This document shows positions 1 to 9,397 of a DNA stretch of 64,000 bases, piece by piece. The stretch lies in NCBI RefSeq assembly GCF_900169145.1, contig NZ_FXZD01000001.1, positions 434,001 to 498,000 on the forward strand, in the 5' to 3' direction. Each line of letters begins with the position of its first letter. Position 1 is the first letter of the stretch. The DNA is from Brevibacterium antiquum CNRZ 918. Its GTDB lineage: Bacteria > Actinomycetota > Actinomycetes > Actinomycetales > Brevibacteriaceae. The translations under genes and the position numbers were made by a program. The notes below the pieces were generated by a model. The model did not search any database and had not been told where the DNA came from. It saw nothing but the letters and a program-made list of their open reading frames with translations.

Positions 1-1
1 C

Positions 2-835
2 GGCGAGAAGGAACTCCAGGCCGGTGGATACGGTGGAATCACCGGTGTCGGCCAAGGTTCAACTCGCGGCCCGCGCCTGGTCAAGGTCGAGTACTCCCCC
101 AAAGGCGCCGAACGCCACGTGAGCTTCGTCGGCAAGGGCATCACCTTCGACTCCGGCGGCATCTCCCTCAAGCCCGCAGCGAGCATGGAGGACATGAAAT
201 CCGACATGGCCGGCGCCGCAGCCGTCGTCCAGGCCCTGTTCGCCATCGCAGACCTGGGACTGCCCGTCCGTGCGACTGCCTGGCTGCCCCTGGCCGAGAA
301 CATGCCGGGATCATCGGCCACTCGACCCAGCGACGTGCTGCATATGCGCAGCGGCAAGACGGTCGAAGTCACCAATACCGATGCCGAGGGCCGATTGGTT
401 CTCGCCGACGCATTGGCAGACGCCGACGCAGAGAATCCCGATCTGCTCATCGATGTGGCCACACTGACGGGAGCACAGGTCGTGGCCTTGGGCAATCGGA
501 CATCAGGCGTCATGGGTGCTGAGGCTGCACGCAGTCTCGTGACCGCCTCGGCGACGGAAGCCGGCGAAGAGATGTGGGCAATGCCGATCCCCGAAGAGAT
601 GCTCTCCGGTTTCGACTCCAACGCAGCCGACCTGAAGAACTCCGGACCGCGCCCCGGCGGTATGCTCGCCGCCGCCGCATTCCTCCAAGAATTCGTCAGC
701 GAGGACGCTAACTGGGCCCACATCGACATCGCCGGACCGAGCTTCAACACCGGGTCCGCGTTCGGCTACACCCCAGTCGCCGCCACCGGCGCGGCAGTTC
801 GGACCCTCATCCAAGCAGCGAAGCAGGTGAACTGA
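2..835 (+). CDS. pepA: Leucyl aminopeptidase, C-terminal part (cut by window edge)
   Basis: This is the catalytic C-terminal part of a cytosolic M17 leucyl aminopeptidase, a two-metal exopeptidase of peptide turnover. The frame is open from base 2, so the N-terminal domain lies outside the window. Visible hallmarks are VGKGITFDSGG (metal ligand and catalytic Lys region), a DMKSDMAGAAAV metal-binding segment and the NTDAEGRLVLADAL signature that defines M17 enzymes. The protein ends in a normal TGA. The downstream gene (lpdA) starts 150 bp later with its own ribosome site. The family call is secure; peptide specificity cannot be read from sequence. Confidence 0.95.
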   Translation, partial: GEKELQAGGYGGITGVGQGSTRGPRLVKVEYSPKGAERHVSFVGKGITFDSGGISLKPAASMEDMKSDMAGAAAVVQALFAIADLGLPVRATAWLPLAENMPGSSATRPSDVLHMRSGKTVEVTNTDAEGRLVLADALADADAENPDLLIDVATLTGAQVVALGNRTSGVMGAEAARSLVTASATEAGEEMWAMPIPEEMLSGFDSNAADLKNSGPRPGGMLAAAAFLQEFVSEDANWAHIDIAGPSFNTGSAFGYTPVAATGAAVRTLIQAAKQVN

Positions 836-987
836 CACAACAGTTTCTACACACTGTCGATCTTGACGTGATCATCACCACCTGTGTCCAAACAGACAGC
901 GTGTGCTTTCGCCCTTGGCGAGAAAAGTGGAAAGATAGAAGGAAAGCTGCGTAAGGCAGGCTTATTCACAGCTACGAGGAGTAATCC

Positions 988-2376
988 GTGAGTGACTCAT
1001 TGACCTACGACCTTGTCGTTCTGGGCGGCGGAACCGGCGGCTACGCTGCCGCGCTGCGTGCTGCAGAGCTCGACATGAAGGTTGCTTTGATCGAACGCGA
1101 CAAGGTTGGCGGCACATGCTTGCACCGCGGTTGTGTTCCGACGAAGGCGCTTCTGCATGCTGCAGAAGTCGCCGACACAGCGAAGGAATCGTCCAACTTC
1201 GGCATTGAGGTCGAATTCAAGGGCATCGACATCGAGAAAGTTCTCGACTACAAGAACAATGTCATTTCTCGTAACTACAAAGGCCTGCAGGGTCTGGTCA
1301 AGGCACGTGGAATCGACACGTACTTCGGCACCGGCAAGCTCGTCGGCAAGGATACGGTCGAGGTCGAGGGTGAAGACGGCAAGCACACCGTCACCGGCAC
1401 CAACGTTCTCCTGTCAACGGGTTCGACGTCGAAGACCATCGGCCTCGACATCACCGAGCGTGTGATCACGAGCACTGAAGCTCTCGAGCTCGACAAGGTC
1501 CCCGGCTCGGCGATCGTTCTCGGCGGCGGCGTCATCGGCGTCGAGTTCGCCAGCGTGTGGTCGTCGTTCGGTGCCCAGGTCACCATCGTTGAGGGACTCA
1601 AGCACCTCGTGGCCAACGAGGACGAGACGATCTCGAAGAACCTCGAACGTGCCTTCAAGAAGCGCAAGATCGGCTTCAAGCTCGGTACCATGTTCAAGGG
1701 CGTCGAAGAGACCGCCGACGGAGTCAAGGTGACTCTCGAAGACGGTTCGGTCCTCGAAGCCGAGTACCTTCTCGTAGCTGTCGGCCGTGGCCCGGTCACC
1801 GACGGCTTCGGCTTCGAAGAGCAGGGCATCCCCATGGACCGCGGATTCGTCCTGGCCAACGAGCGACTCCACACCGGCGTCGGCAACATCTACGCCTGCG
1901 GCGACATCGTTCCCGGCCTGCAGCTGGCCCACCGTGCCTTCGGTCAGGGAATCTTCATCGCCGAGGAGATCGCTGGACTCAACCCGGTTCCTGTCTTGGA
2001 GTCCGGTATTCCTCGCGTGACCTACTGCGAACCCGAGATCTTCTCTGTCGGACTCTCGTCCAAGCAGGCCGAAGAGCAGTATGGAGCCGACAGCGTCGAA
2101 TCCATCGAATACAACCTGGGTGGCAACGGCAAGTCCGTGATCCTGAATACCACGGGTCTGGTCAAGGTCATCCGTGAGAAGGACGGACCCGTCGTCGGCG
2201 TCCACGGCATCGGCGCTCGACTGAGCGAACAGGCAGGCGAAGCCCAACTGATTGTCAACTGGGAGGCATTCCCAGAGGAAGTTGCGCAACTCATTCACGC
2301 TCACCCGACGCAGAATGAAGCACTCGGCGAGGCCCACCTGGCCCTTGCCGGCAAACCCCTGCACTTCCACTCTTAA
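988..2376 (+). CDS. lpdA: Dihydrolipoyl dehydrogenase (E3)
   Basis: This FAD- and NAD-dependent flavoprotein reoxidises dihydrolipoamide in the 2-oxoacid dehydrogenase complexes. The 462 residues match the family. An N-terminal [15 protein letters not shown] dinucleotide fold is followed by the redox disulfide in [13 protein letters not shown], a second nucleotide fold at [15 protein letters not shown], and the C-terminal [14 protein letters not shown] motif with the catalytic His-Glu pair. The GTG start has GAGGAG about seven bases upstream. The E2 gene begins 20 bp downstream, so the two are very probably co-transcribed and E3 serves that complex. Confidence 0.97.
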   Translation: MSDSLTYDLVVLGGGTGGYAAALRAAELDMKVALIERDKVGGTCLHRGCVPTKALLHAAEVADTAKESSNFGIEVEFKGIDIEKVLDYKNNVISRNYKGLQGLVKARGIDTYFGTGKLVGKDTVEVEGEDGKHTVTGTNVLLSTGSTSKTIGLDITERVITSTEALELDKVPGSAIVLGGGVIGVEFASVWSSFGAQVTIVEGLKHLVANEDETISKNLERAFKKRKIGFKLGTMFKGVEETADGVKVTLEDGSVLEAEYLLVAVGRGPVTDGFGFEEQGIPMDRGFVLANERLHTGVGNIYACGDIVPGLQLAHRAFGQGIFIAEEIAGLNPVPVLESGIPRVTYCEPEIFSVGLSSKQAEEQYGADSVESIEYNLGGNGKSVILNTTGLVKVIREKDGPVVGVHGIGARLSEQAGEAQLIVNWEAFPEEVAQLIHAHPTQNEALGEAHLALAGKPLHFHS

Positions 2377-2396
2377 GATCCGAGGAGACGAAAGAC

Positions 2397-4262
2397 ATGT
2401 CGAATTCCGTGCAGATGCCGGCTCTCGGTGAGTCGGTGACCGAAGGAACAGTCACCCGCTGGCTGAAATCCGTCGGTGAAGAAATCGAAGTAGACGAGCC
2501 GTTGCTCGAGGTGTCGACCGACAAGGTCGACACGGAGATCCCCAGCCCGTACGCAGGTGTCCTGGAGAAGATCTTGGCCGACGAGGACGATGTCGTCGAA
2601 GTCGGTGGAGACCTTGCCTACATCGGCGACGGCAGCGGATCGGACTCCGCGGCCTCGTCTGAGGAAGATGACTCCGATGACGAGGATTCTTCTGAAGCGG
2701 CCGAAGCTCCCGAGCCCGCAGAGGCAGAGGAGACCGAGGCGGCCGAGGAATCATCCGCGGACTCAGCAGACGAACCAGCAGCTGAAGCACCGGCCTCGTC
2801 AGGCTCCGAAGGCGAAGGCACGGAGATCACCATGCCGGCGCTGGGCGAGTCCGTGACAGAAGGCACTGTGACTCGTTGGCTGAAGGAGGTCGGCGAAGAG
2901 GTTGAGGTCGACGAGCCTCTCCTCGAGGTGTCCACCGACAAGGTCGACACCGAGGTGCCCTCCCCCGTGGCAGGCATCGTGCAGGCACACCTCGCAGAAG
3001 AGGACGAGACAGTCGAGGTCGGCGAGCCATTGGCTCGCGTCGGCTCCGGCGCTCCTTCGTCCTCCGACTCGGGATCGACAGATTCCGGTTCGGGTGAAGC
3101 CGAGTCTTCCTCTGATGCAGAGGAAGAGCCGGCCGAAGAACCAGCTGAGGAGCCTGCTGAGGAAGAGGCTCCGGCCGAAGACGAGAAGTCTGAGCCTGCA
3201 GAAGAGGCACCGAAGCAGGAGACTTCTGCCCCGGCCGCTTCGAAGCCTGACGAGAAGAAGCCTGCTGAGAAGTCCGAAGGATCTGCATCGGCTCCTGCCG
3301 CTGCTGACACCGTCGGTGAGAATGCCGCATATGTGACTCCCCTCGTGCGCCGCCTGGCACGCGATGAGGGTGTCGATCTGAGCTCGGTCACCGGCACCGG
3401 CGTGGGTGGACGCATCCGCAAGCAGGACGTCGTGGCCGCAGCGGCCAACCGTTCGTCTGCTCCGGCAGGGTCTGCTGCTCCAGCAGCCGGCGGCGCGAAG
3501 GAGCCGTTCAAGCTCGAGATCCCCGAGGAGGCCGCCAAGCTTCGCGGCACCACGGAGAAGGCTTCTCGCATCCGCCAGACCATCGCCAAGCGGATGAGCG
3601 AATCCCTCGAGGTATCGGCTCAGCTCACCCAGGTGGTCGAGGTCGATATGACCCGCGTCGTCAAGCTGCGCAAGGCCAACAAAGAGGCCTTCCAGTCCAA
3701 GCACGGCTCGAAGCTGACCTACCTGCCGTTCTTCGGCAAGGCAGTCGTCGAGGCTCTCAAGCAGCACCCCAAGGTCAACGCACAGTACGATCTGGAATCT
3801 CAGCAGATCTCGTACTTCGACCACGAGCACCTGGCGATCGCAGTGGACACCCCACGCGGACTCCTGGTTCCTGTGATCAAGGATGCGGGTGACCTGAGTA
3901 TCGCGGGGCTGTCGAAGTCCATTGACGATGTTGCGGACCGCACCCGCAACAACAAGATCATGCCTGATGAACTGTCCGGCGGAACGTTCACCATCACCAA
4001 CATCGGCTCGGTGGGAGCACTGTTCGACACTCCGATCATCAACCAGCCGCAGATGGGTATTCTCGGCACCGGTACGATCGTGCGTCGCCCGATCGTCGTC
4101 AAGACTGAGGACGGCGAAGAGTCGATTGCCATCCGTGACATGGTCTACCTGCCGCTGACCTACAACCACCAGTTGGTCGATGGCGCGGATGCAGGACGAT
4201 TCCTGCAGACGATCAAGGCTCGTCTGGAAGAAGGAAACTTCGAAGCGGACCTCGAACTCTGA
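2397..4262 (+). CDS. sucB: 2-oxoacid dehydrogenase E2 with two lipoyl domains (SucB type)
   Basis: This E2 acyltransferase is the core of a 2-oxoacid dehydrogenase complex. It has two lipoyl domains (about residues 1-78 and 140-217), each with the lipoylated Lys in [10 protein letters not shown], joined by long acidic Ala/Pro/Glu linkers. A peripheral-subunit binding domain ([19 protein letters not shown], about 311-350) and a catalytic domain ending in [14 protein letters not shown] (catalytic His and Asp) follow. The ribosome site GAGGAGACG precedes the ATG. In actinobacteria such a protein is usually named SucB but can serve pyruvate dehydrogenase as well. The lipoyl-making genes lipB and lipA lie about 2 kb downstream, which fits the need to modify two lysines per chain. 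Confidence 0.93.
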   Translation: MSNSVQMPALGESVTEGTVTRWLKSVGEEIEVDEPLLEVSTDKVDTEIPSPYAGVLEKILADEDDVVEVGGDLAYIGDGSGSDSAASSEEDDSDDEDSSEAAEAPEPAEAEETEAAEESSADSADEPAAEAPASSGSEGEGTEITMPALGESVTEGTVTRWLKEVGEEVEVDEPLLEVSTDKVDTEVPSPVAGIVQAHLAEEDETVEVGEPLARVGSGAPSSSDSGSTDSGSGEAESSSDAEEEPAEEPAEEPAEEEAPAEDEKSEPAEEAPKQETSAPAASKPDEKKPAEKSEGSASAPAAADTVGENAAYVTPLVRRLARDEGVDLSSVTGTGVGGRIRKQDVVAAAANRSSAPAGSAAPAAGGAKEPFKLEIPEEAAKLRGTTEKASRIRQTIAKRMSESLEVSAQLTQVVEVDMTRVVKLRKANKEAFQSKHGSKLTYLPFFGKAVVEALKQHPKVNAQYDLESQQISYFDHEHLAIAVDTPRGLLVPVIKDAGDLSIAGLSKSIDDVADRTRNNKIMPDELSGGTFTITNIGSVGALFDTPIINQPQMGILGTGTIVRRPIVVKTEDGEESIAIRDMVYLPLTYNHQLVDGADAGRFLQTIKARLEEGNFEADLEL

Positions 4263-4319
4263 GTCGCTTCATGAGCTGTCTCTCTCGGTGAGTCGCGAGA
4301 CCCACCAAAGGGGCGAGAA

Positions 4320-4345
4320 GGGCCGGTCACAGTTGTGACCGGCCC
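4320..4345. terminator. Bidirectional terminator between sucB and a convergent gene
   Basis: A perfect 11-bp stem (GGGCCGGTCAC / GTGACCGGCCC) with a four-base loop lies in the 112-bp gap between two converging genes. No long U tract follows on either side, as is common in high-GC actinobacteria, so termination in both directions is an inference from position and stem strength. Confidence 0.7.
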
Positions 4346-4374
4346 GTCTCCATGTTCCCAGCGGCTGCGACTGT

Positions 4375-5898
4375 TCAGTCTTCGATCTCGGTGACTGTGC
4401 CGATCTTCCATTCGCCGGTGTGGGACTCCAGCTCGAACTCGACCTGGGTGGGCTCGAAGTCTGAGATCTCGCCGTCGACGGTCACTTTCGTCGACATCTG
4501 CGCGTCAACGAGGATGCGTGTCTCTGTCTGCTTGGTGATGACGAGGTCATCGACTTCGATCGTGTAGGCATTGCCGACGAAGGCCTGCAGGTCGAGCAGT
4601 TCATCGGCGGCTGCGGCCGCCGAGTCGGGAACGGTCAGTGCCGCCAGGGCCTGGTCGTCCCCAGCGCTCAGTGCCTCCGAGCGCCGTTGACAGAGATCCT
4701 CCAGGAGGTCGAGAATCTGAGTCTCGGAGAGCCGATCCACACCACCCTGGTCCAGGTCCGAGTCTCGATTCGGACTCTCCGCAGGAGACGGGGTCGATTC
4801 GTGGGAGGGCTTCGACTCGGCTTCGGCACCAGTCCCCTGAGTGGAACTGACTGAGGCAGGACTATCCCCCGAACTCCATGACCTGACCATGACGAAGCCT
4901 CCGATGACCGTGAGGCTCACAGCAAGGATGGCCCAGGTGCGTGTGCCGAACCTCCACCCTCGCTCACTTTGATCTCTTTCAGACAGTCGTCTGACCAAGC
5001 TGGACCTGTTCGTTGCCAGCCACGAGGTGACGAGCCTGAACCAGGATGGACTCCCTCGACTCCGACGGCTGCGACGCGTTCTCTGCCCCTTCCTGCGAGC
5101 GTGGTCGCGACTGGCGGCTCGCAGGCGGCCAGCCGCGCCATCTGTCTCAACCGACCGGGTGGAATCCGTGGTGGGCGCGGGAGGCTCAGGCAGCGCTCTC
5201 GGCGCGGAACGAGTATCGGCGCCGGGTGCCTTGGCCGCGCGCAGCCGAGCCGTCAGCGCCAACCCGGGATCGAGATCGCGTTCGGCAGGCAAAAGCGGAA
5301 GGGCACTCGGTGTCCCGGTTCGACGAAGAGTTCCGCTCACCTCGGCGAGGGTGGCGGACAGGCCGGTATCCGAGACTGATTCGTCCAACAGCTGCGCCAC
5401 CAAGGTCTGAACGGGCTGGGAGAAGTCGGAGAGTGCAACGGTGACCGGCAGTGGACTCTGCGCCCACGGACGACCGTACGCCGCGTGATAGATCATCTCT
5501 CCGACGGCGAAGCGCATCGATGATGACTGGGTACGGCTGATTCCGGGAATGATCCGCGGGTGTCCATCGGCATCGAGTCCGATGCATTCGAGGCAGAGCC
5601 GAGACTGGGCATCGCTGCTGGACAGCAGTTCGTCGACGATCCCGAGGAAGAGCGTACGCAGCTCCCCCTCGACCAGTCCCTGGTAGGAACGGACGGCATC
5701 GAGGACGAACCCGCCGGCGAATGGTTCGACGAGGAGAAGAGAGGTGGGGCCGGTGGGCAGAGCGACTTCGACGAAGCCGAGAGCCTGAGGGTGATCGACG
5801 TCGAAGCCTCGATGGGCGACTCCCCACAGCGTCCGGCCCTGTTCGTTCACGAGTCGGTAGATGTCATCAGAGACCGGTGATTGGAGTTCCCACGTCAT
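4375..5898 (-). CDS. Single-pass membrane protein of unknown function
   Basis: I do not recognise this 507-residue protein. The first 200 or so residues are soluble, with a segment (LLLVEPFAGGFVLDAV, then LRTLFLGIVDELL and a DADGHPRIIPG-like turn) that loosely recalls the hinge and helix region of a degraded protein-kinase-like domain. No ATP-binding Lys or catalytic Asp motif is visible, so that is only a hint. A basic, low-complexity linker rich in Arg and Ser leads to one membrane helix (WAILAVSLTVIGGFVMVRSW, about residue 325-345). After an acidic Ser/Pro linker comes a roughly 120-residue domain ending in an alternating hydrophobic pattern typical of a small beta domain, probably outside the cell. 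It is transcribed divergently from lipB and convergently to sucB. Confidence 0.75.
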   Translation of the reverse strand: MTWELQSPVSDDIYRLVNEQGRTLWGVAHRGFDVDHPQALGFVEVALPTGPTSLLLVEPFAGGFVLDAVRSYQGLVEGELRTLFLGIVDELLSSSDAQSRLCLECIGLDADGHPRIIPGISRTQSSSMRFAVGEMIYHAAYGRPWAQSPLPVTVALSDFSQPVQTLVAQLLDESVSDTGLSATLAEVSGTLRRTGTPSALPLLPAERDLDPGLALTARLRAAKAPGADTRSAPRALPEPPAPTTDSTRSVETDGAAGRLRAASRDHARRKGQRTRRSRRSRGSPSWFRLVTSWLATNRSSLVRRLSERDQSERGWRFGTRTWAILAVSLTVIGGFVMVRSWSSGDSPASVSSTQGTGAEAESKPSHESTPSPAESPNRDSDLDQGGVDRLSETQILDLLEDLCQRRSEALSAGDDQALAALTVPDSAAAAADELLDLQAFVGNAYTIEVDDLVITKQTETRILVDAQMSTKVTVDGEISDFEPTQVEFELESHTGEWKIGTVTEIED

Positions 5899-6076
5899 TG
5901 TTCGTCATCTCCGTCGATGGATTGCGTGGCTTCATCAGAAACGTTCAGTAGTGTTTGTGTGCATTTAATACTGTTTGATGTTGGTCCGTATGTCAATAGC
6001 CGTGGGGTGCGCAAAGGTGTCGAGGCTCATCTCCTCTGAAATTGAACCCCCGGGACAAGAGACATAGTCTGGGTGC

Positions 6077-6715
6077 ATGCCTCTGGTCACAGAAACGCTG
6101 GGTTTCGCGCCCGACTATTCGGATTATCAGCGAACCTGGGACTTGCAGAAGAGATACCACGAAGAAGTGCTCGCTGAAGATCGCGAATCTACGGTTCTCC
6201 TGCTCGAACATCCACCGGTCTACACGGCCGGGAAACGCACGGAAGACCATGAAAGACCCACCGACGGCACTGAGGTCGTCGACGTCGATCGTGGAGGGAA
6301 GATCACCTGGCACGGTCCGGGCCAGCTCGTGGCCTACCTCGTGTACAAACTCCACGATCCCAAAGAGGTCAGGCTCTTCGTATCGCAGCTCGAGGACTCG
6401 ATGATCGAACTCCTCGCCGAATACGACATCGAAGCCACCACCGTTGAGGGACGCGCAGGAGTTTGGATCCTCGGAGACGGAACCCGCCGCGACCGGAAGA
6501 TCGGGGCCATCGGCATCCGCATCCACGAAGGTGTCACCATGCACGGCCTGGCACTCAACTGCAGCAACGACCTGGCTGCCTACGAATCGATCATCGCCTG
6601 CGGTATCGCGGACGCCGACACCACGACCATGAGTGCAGAACTCGGCCGCAACGTGACACCTGAGGATGTCGCGAACCGCCTTGACGAGATCCTGCACAAC
6701 CACATCACAGCCTAG
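6077..6715 (+). CDS. lipB: Lipoyl(octanoyl) transferase
   Basis: LipB moves the octanoyl group from octanoyl-ACP to the lipoyl-domain lysine of E2 or GcvH proteins, the first step of endogenous lipoate synthesis. The 212 residues match the family. [29 protein letters not shown] and the catalytic pair (Lys in [10 protein letters not shown], Cys in [11 protein letters not shown]) are all present. No strong ribosome site precedes the ATG, but the first codons fit the family start. lipA begins 10 bp after its stop, so the pair forms an operon that modifies the E2 encoded just upstream. Confidence 0.96.
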   Translation: MPLVTETLGFAPDYSDYQRTWDLQKRYHEEVLAEDRESTVLLLEHPPVYTAGKRTEDHERPTDGTEVVDVDRGGKITWHGPGQLVAYLVYKLHDPKEVRLFVSQLEDSMIELLAEYDIEATTVEGRAGVWILGDGTRRDRKIGAIGIRIHEGVTMHGLALNCSNDLAAYESIIACGIADADTTTMSAELGRNVTPEDVANRLDEILHNHITA

Positions 6716-6725
6716 GAGAATTGAC

Positions 6726-7778
6726 GTGACCATAGCGCCAGAAGGCCGCCGCATGCTCCGTGTCGAGGCACGGAACTCAGAGACGCCAATCGAAGACAAG
6801 CCCGCCTGGATCAAGGCGAAGGCCCATATCGGACCCGAATACACCTCTCTGAAGTCGCTGGTCCGCAAGCAGGAGCTGCACACGGTCTGCGAGGAAGCCG
6901 GCTGCCCCAACATCTTCGAATGCTGGGAAGACCGTGAGGCGACGTTCCTCATCGGCGGCGAGCAGTGCACCAGGCGCTGTGACTTCTGTCAGATCGACAC
7001 CGGCAAGCCTGCCGACTTCGATGCCGACGAGCCCCGTCGTGTGGCCGCCTCGGTGAGCGAGATGGGACTGCGCTACTCAACGATTACCGGCGTTGCCCGC
7101 GACGACCTTGAGGACGGAGGTGCATGGCTCTACGCGGAGACTGTGCGCCAGATCCACAACCTCGACTACTCCGACGGCAGCGGCACCGGTGTCGAACTCC
7201 TCATCCCGGACTTCAACGCCGAGCCGGATCAGCTCGCCGAAGTCTTCTCCTCTCGTCCTGAGGTGCTGGCTCACAACGTTGAGACGGTCCCCCGGATCTT
7301 CAAGCGCATCCGTCCGGCATTTCGCTATGAACGGTCTCTGTCCGTGATCACTCAGGCCCGCGATGCAGGTCTGATCACGAAGTCCAACCTGATGTTGGGC
7401 ATGGGTGAGACGAATGACGAGATCATCGCAACTCTGCGCGACCTCCACGAGGCAGGTTGCGATCTCATCACGATCAACCAGTACCTGCGTCCCTCGCCTC
7501 GCCACCACCCCGTGACGCGGTGGGTCAAACCTGCCGACTTCGTCATGCTGCGCGATGCCGCGGAGGAGATCGGATTCTCGGGTGTCATGTCTGGTCCGCT
7601 GGTGCGTTCCTCGTACCGTGCCGGCCGCCTGTGGGCAACCGCGATGCGCCACCGGGGACAGCAGATCCCAGCCCATCTCTCGCACCTGGACAAGCACACT
7701 CCCGCGAAGCAGGAGGCTCAGGCCGTTGTGGATACATTCGGTCCGGGCGAAGAGGTAGACTTGACTGCTGAGCAATGA
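6726..7778 (+). CDS. lipA: Lipoyl synthase (radical SAM)
   Basis: LipA inserts two sulfur atoms into the protein-bound octanoyl group. Both iron-sulfur cluster motifs are visible: the auxiliary-cluster [12 protein letters not shown] and the radical-[12 protein letters not shown]. The C-terminal VRSSYRAG Ser ligand region is also present. I chose the GTG at 6726, which has AGGAG eight bases upstream and gives 350 residues. The frame is open to 6666, but that stretch overlaps lipB and does not resemble the family. It is co-transcribed with lipB, and a DUF4191 gene follows 55 bp later. Confidence 0.96.
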   Translation: MTIAPEGRRMLRVEARNSETPIEDKPAWIKAKAHIGPEYTSLKSLVRKQELHTVCEEAGCPNIFECWEDREATFLIGGEQCTRRCDFCQIDTGKPADFDADEPRRVAASVSEMGLRYSTITGVARDDLEDGGAWLYAETVRQIHNLDYSDGSGTGVELLIPDFNAEPDQLAEVFSSRPEVLAHNVETVPRIFKRIRPAFRYERSLSVITQARDAGLITKSNLMLGMGETNDEIIATLRDLHEAGCDLITINQYLRPSPRHHPVTRWVKPADFVMLRDAAEEIGFSGVMSGPLVRSSYRAGRLWATAMRHRGQQIPAHLSHLDKHTPAKQEAQAVVDTFGPGEEVDLTAEQ

Positions 7779-7833
7779 GAACGTTTGAGGCCCGGCCTCG
7801 ACGTCGACACGCCATTCAAGAGCAAGTGAGAGC

Positions 7834-8565
7834 ATGAGCGAAGAACCGCGCAAGGGACTTTTCCGCCGGAAGCCCAAGGACCCGAACAAGAAGCCGGGCC
7901 GTCTGGCGCAGATGAAGCAGGTCTATGAGCTGTCGGCCAAACATAATAAGGCCACTCCGTGGCTGCTGGCCGCAGCGATCCTCGGCTGCACACTGCTCGG
8001 CCTGCTGGCCGGGCTTCTGTTCGGTGGAGCGGTCTTCACCACGATCCTCGGCTTCATGGTGGGTCTGCTCCTCGGCATGTTCATGCTCGGTCGGTTCGCT
8101 GAGACTGCCGCCTTCGCACAGATGGATGGTCAGCCCGGAGCCTTCGGCGCCGTCCTCAACACCGCCCGCCGCGGTTACCTGATGGACGACAAGCCCATCG
8201 CCATCGATCCGAAGAGCCGTGACCTCGTGTTTCGGTCAACGGGTCGTGCGGGTGTCGTTCTGCTCAGCGAAGGACCGAAGGGACGCAGTGCGAAACTGCT
8301 GGCCAAGGAGAGGAAGCGTCACGAGCGCATTCTGCCCAACGTCCCGGTCCATACGTTCCAGGGTGGCAACGAAGAGGGACAGCTGAAGATGAAGCAGGTC
8401 GTTCCTGCCGTGCAGAAGCTGCCTCGTAAGCTCAATAAGACCGAGGTCCTGGCCGTGCGAAACCGCCTCGCTGCTCTCGGCACTCAGGGCACCCGTCCCC
8501 CGATTCCGAAGGGCATCGATCCGAACAAGGCTCGCCCGAATCACAAGGCGATGCGCGGACGCTGA
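7834..8565 (+). CDS. DUF4191 family membrane protein
   Basis: This 243-residue protein has a basic cytoplasmic N-terminus, two membrane helices (about residues 47-65 and 68-88, Gly-rich and separated by a very short turn) and a basic soluble C-terminal domain. The placement directly after lipA and the overall design match the actinobacterial DUF4191 family, whose function is unknown. The protein probably sits in the membrane with both ends inside. It is likely the last gene of the lipB-lipA transcript, since a strong terminator-like hairpin follows about 90 bp after the stop. Confidence 0.85.
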   Translation: MSEEPRKGLFRRKPKDPNKKPGRLAQMKQVYELSAKHNKATPWLLAAAILGCTLLGLLAGLLFGGAVFTTILGFMVGLLLGMFMLGRFAETAAFAQMDGQPGAFGAVLNTARRGYLMDDKPIAIDPKSRDLVFRSTGRAGVVLLSEGPKGRSAKLLAKERKRHERILPNVPVHTFQGGNEEGQLKMKQVVPAVQKLPRKLNKTEVLAVRNRLAALGTQGTRPPIPKGIDPNKARPNHKAMRGR

Positions 8566-8652
8566 TCCAACCTGGCCTGACTTGAGCCAGCAGACGGCCA
8601 CAGGGGACGACAGTCCTCCGGTTGCGCGAAGACTTCAAGTCTTGAACACAAA

Positions 8653-8690
8653 GCAGAGGGCACCGACTCGAATGAGTCGGTGCCCTCTGC
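8653..8690. terminator. Strong hairpin after the lip operon
   Basis: A perfect 17-bp stem (GCAGAGGGCACCGACTC and its complement) with a four-base GAAT loop lies between the lip operon and the convergent RDD gene. No U tract follows, but the stem is long enough to act as an actinobacterial terminator in either direction. Confidence 0.75.
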
Positions 8691-8763
8691 CGTACCTGGA
8701 CGGTGCGCTTACTGCTTTCGGCTCTCGGTCGATCCAGTCTTCGCCCCAGCCAGGTCGTCACCC

Positions 8764-8795
8764 AGGTTGTTCGTCACCGAGGTTGTTCGTCACCG
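8764..8795. repeat. Two tandem copies of a 16-bp unit
   Basis: AGGTTGTTCGTCACCG occurs twice head to tail, preceded by a partial copy (AGGTCGTCACCC, from about 8752). It lies in the gap just downstream of the RDD gene's stop. No function is evident; it may be slippage-derived. Confidence 0.6.
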
Positions 8796-8813
8796 AATCC
8801 GCGGCTCAACTGT

Positions 8814-9254
8814 TCAGCGTTTGAGAATGAGTGTGCCGGCAGCCAGATCATGGAGACCACGATTGTCGCGGTTAAAGATCAGCGCGGGGATGACGAGAAC
8901 GACCAGAACCGTGCGGATGAGGGTCTTGACCAACCCAGGCATATGACCGTCGAGGCGACGGACTTCGATGCCGAAGATCCGGTGGCCCACCGTGTAGCCG
9001 AGCGTCGACACGAGCAGGAAATGCTCAAGGGCGAAGAGCCCGGGTACCAGGAACGGATTGGACGAACCGATGAGATTGGCGATGGCCAGGCACATGAACC
9101 AATCGACCATCAGTCCCAGCAGCCTTCGCCAGGCCGGAGCCACCGAATGAGAACCGGTCTCCGGCAAGCCCAAACGCCGGCCAGGCCAGTCTCCGTCTTC
9201 TCGTTCGATCTTGGGTCCCTCAAGCCAGGAGCCGAGGTCATCACGATTAATCAC
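8814..9254 (-). CDS. RDD family membrane protein
   Basis: The 146-residue protein matches the RDD family. The APAWRRLLGLMVDWFMCL helix contains the Arg and Asp that name the family. It is followed by a hydrophobic segment (FLVPGLFALEHFLLVSTLGYTVGHRIFGIEV) with the typical G-x-x-x-GHRIFG turn, and a final helix (VKTLIRTVLVVLVIPALIF). Three membrane segments are expected. Some RDD proteins have been linked to ion or solute transport, but the role here is unknown. It is transcribed divergently from glnA and shares its upstream region. Confidence 0.88.
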   Translation of the reverse strand: MINRDDLGSWLEGPKIEREDGDWPGRRLGLPETGSHSVAPAWRRLLGLMVDWFMCLAIANLIGSSNPFLVPGLFALEHFLLVSTLGYTVGHRIFGIEVRRLDGHMPGLVKTLIRTVLVVLVIPALIFNRDNRGLHDLAAGTLILKR

Positions 9255-9353
9255 GGACCCAGCTTACCCAAGTCGATCCTGGACGAATCCTCAGGAAACA
9301 TGCCCGAAACACGGACGACATCACCACTTCACCCGCTTGCAACTAAGATTGGG

Positions 9354-9376
9354 GGTGGTCAAGACAAACGACCACC
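9354..9376 (+). promoter_or_regulatory. Leader hairpin before glnA1
   Basis: GGTGGTC and GACCACC form a perfect 7-bp stem around a nine-base A-rich loop, ending 21 bases before the glnA1 GTG. A TAAGAT hexamer (about 9344-9349) just upstream could be the -10 element, which would place the hairpin at the very 5' end of the transcript. The hairpin could stabilise the message or bind a regulator; neither is shown. Confidence 0.45.
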
Positions 9377-9397
9377 ATAACCTAACTAGGAGACTAA

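Noticed and set aside
2799..4169. 456-codon open frame antisense to sucB
   Set aside because: It is a GC-rich shadow of the E2 gene, with no protein-like domain.
6666..6725. Longer lipA starting at 6666
   Set aside because: The extra 20 codons overlap lipB and do not resemble the family; a GTG at 6726 has a clear ribosome site.
8764..8795. Tandem 16-bp repeats as regulator iterons
   Set aside because: Only two full copies lie behind two converging gene ends, not before any promoter or origin.
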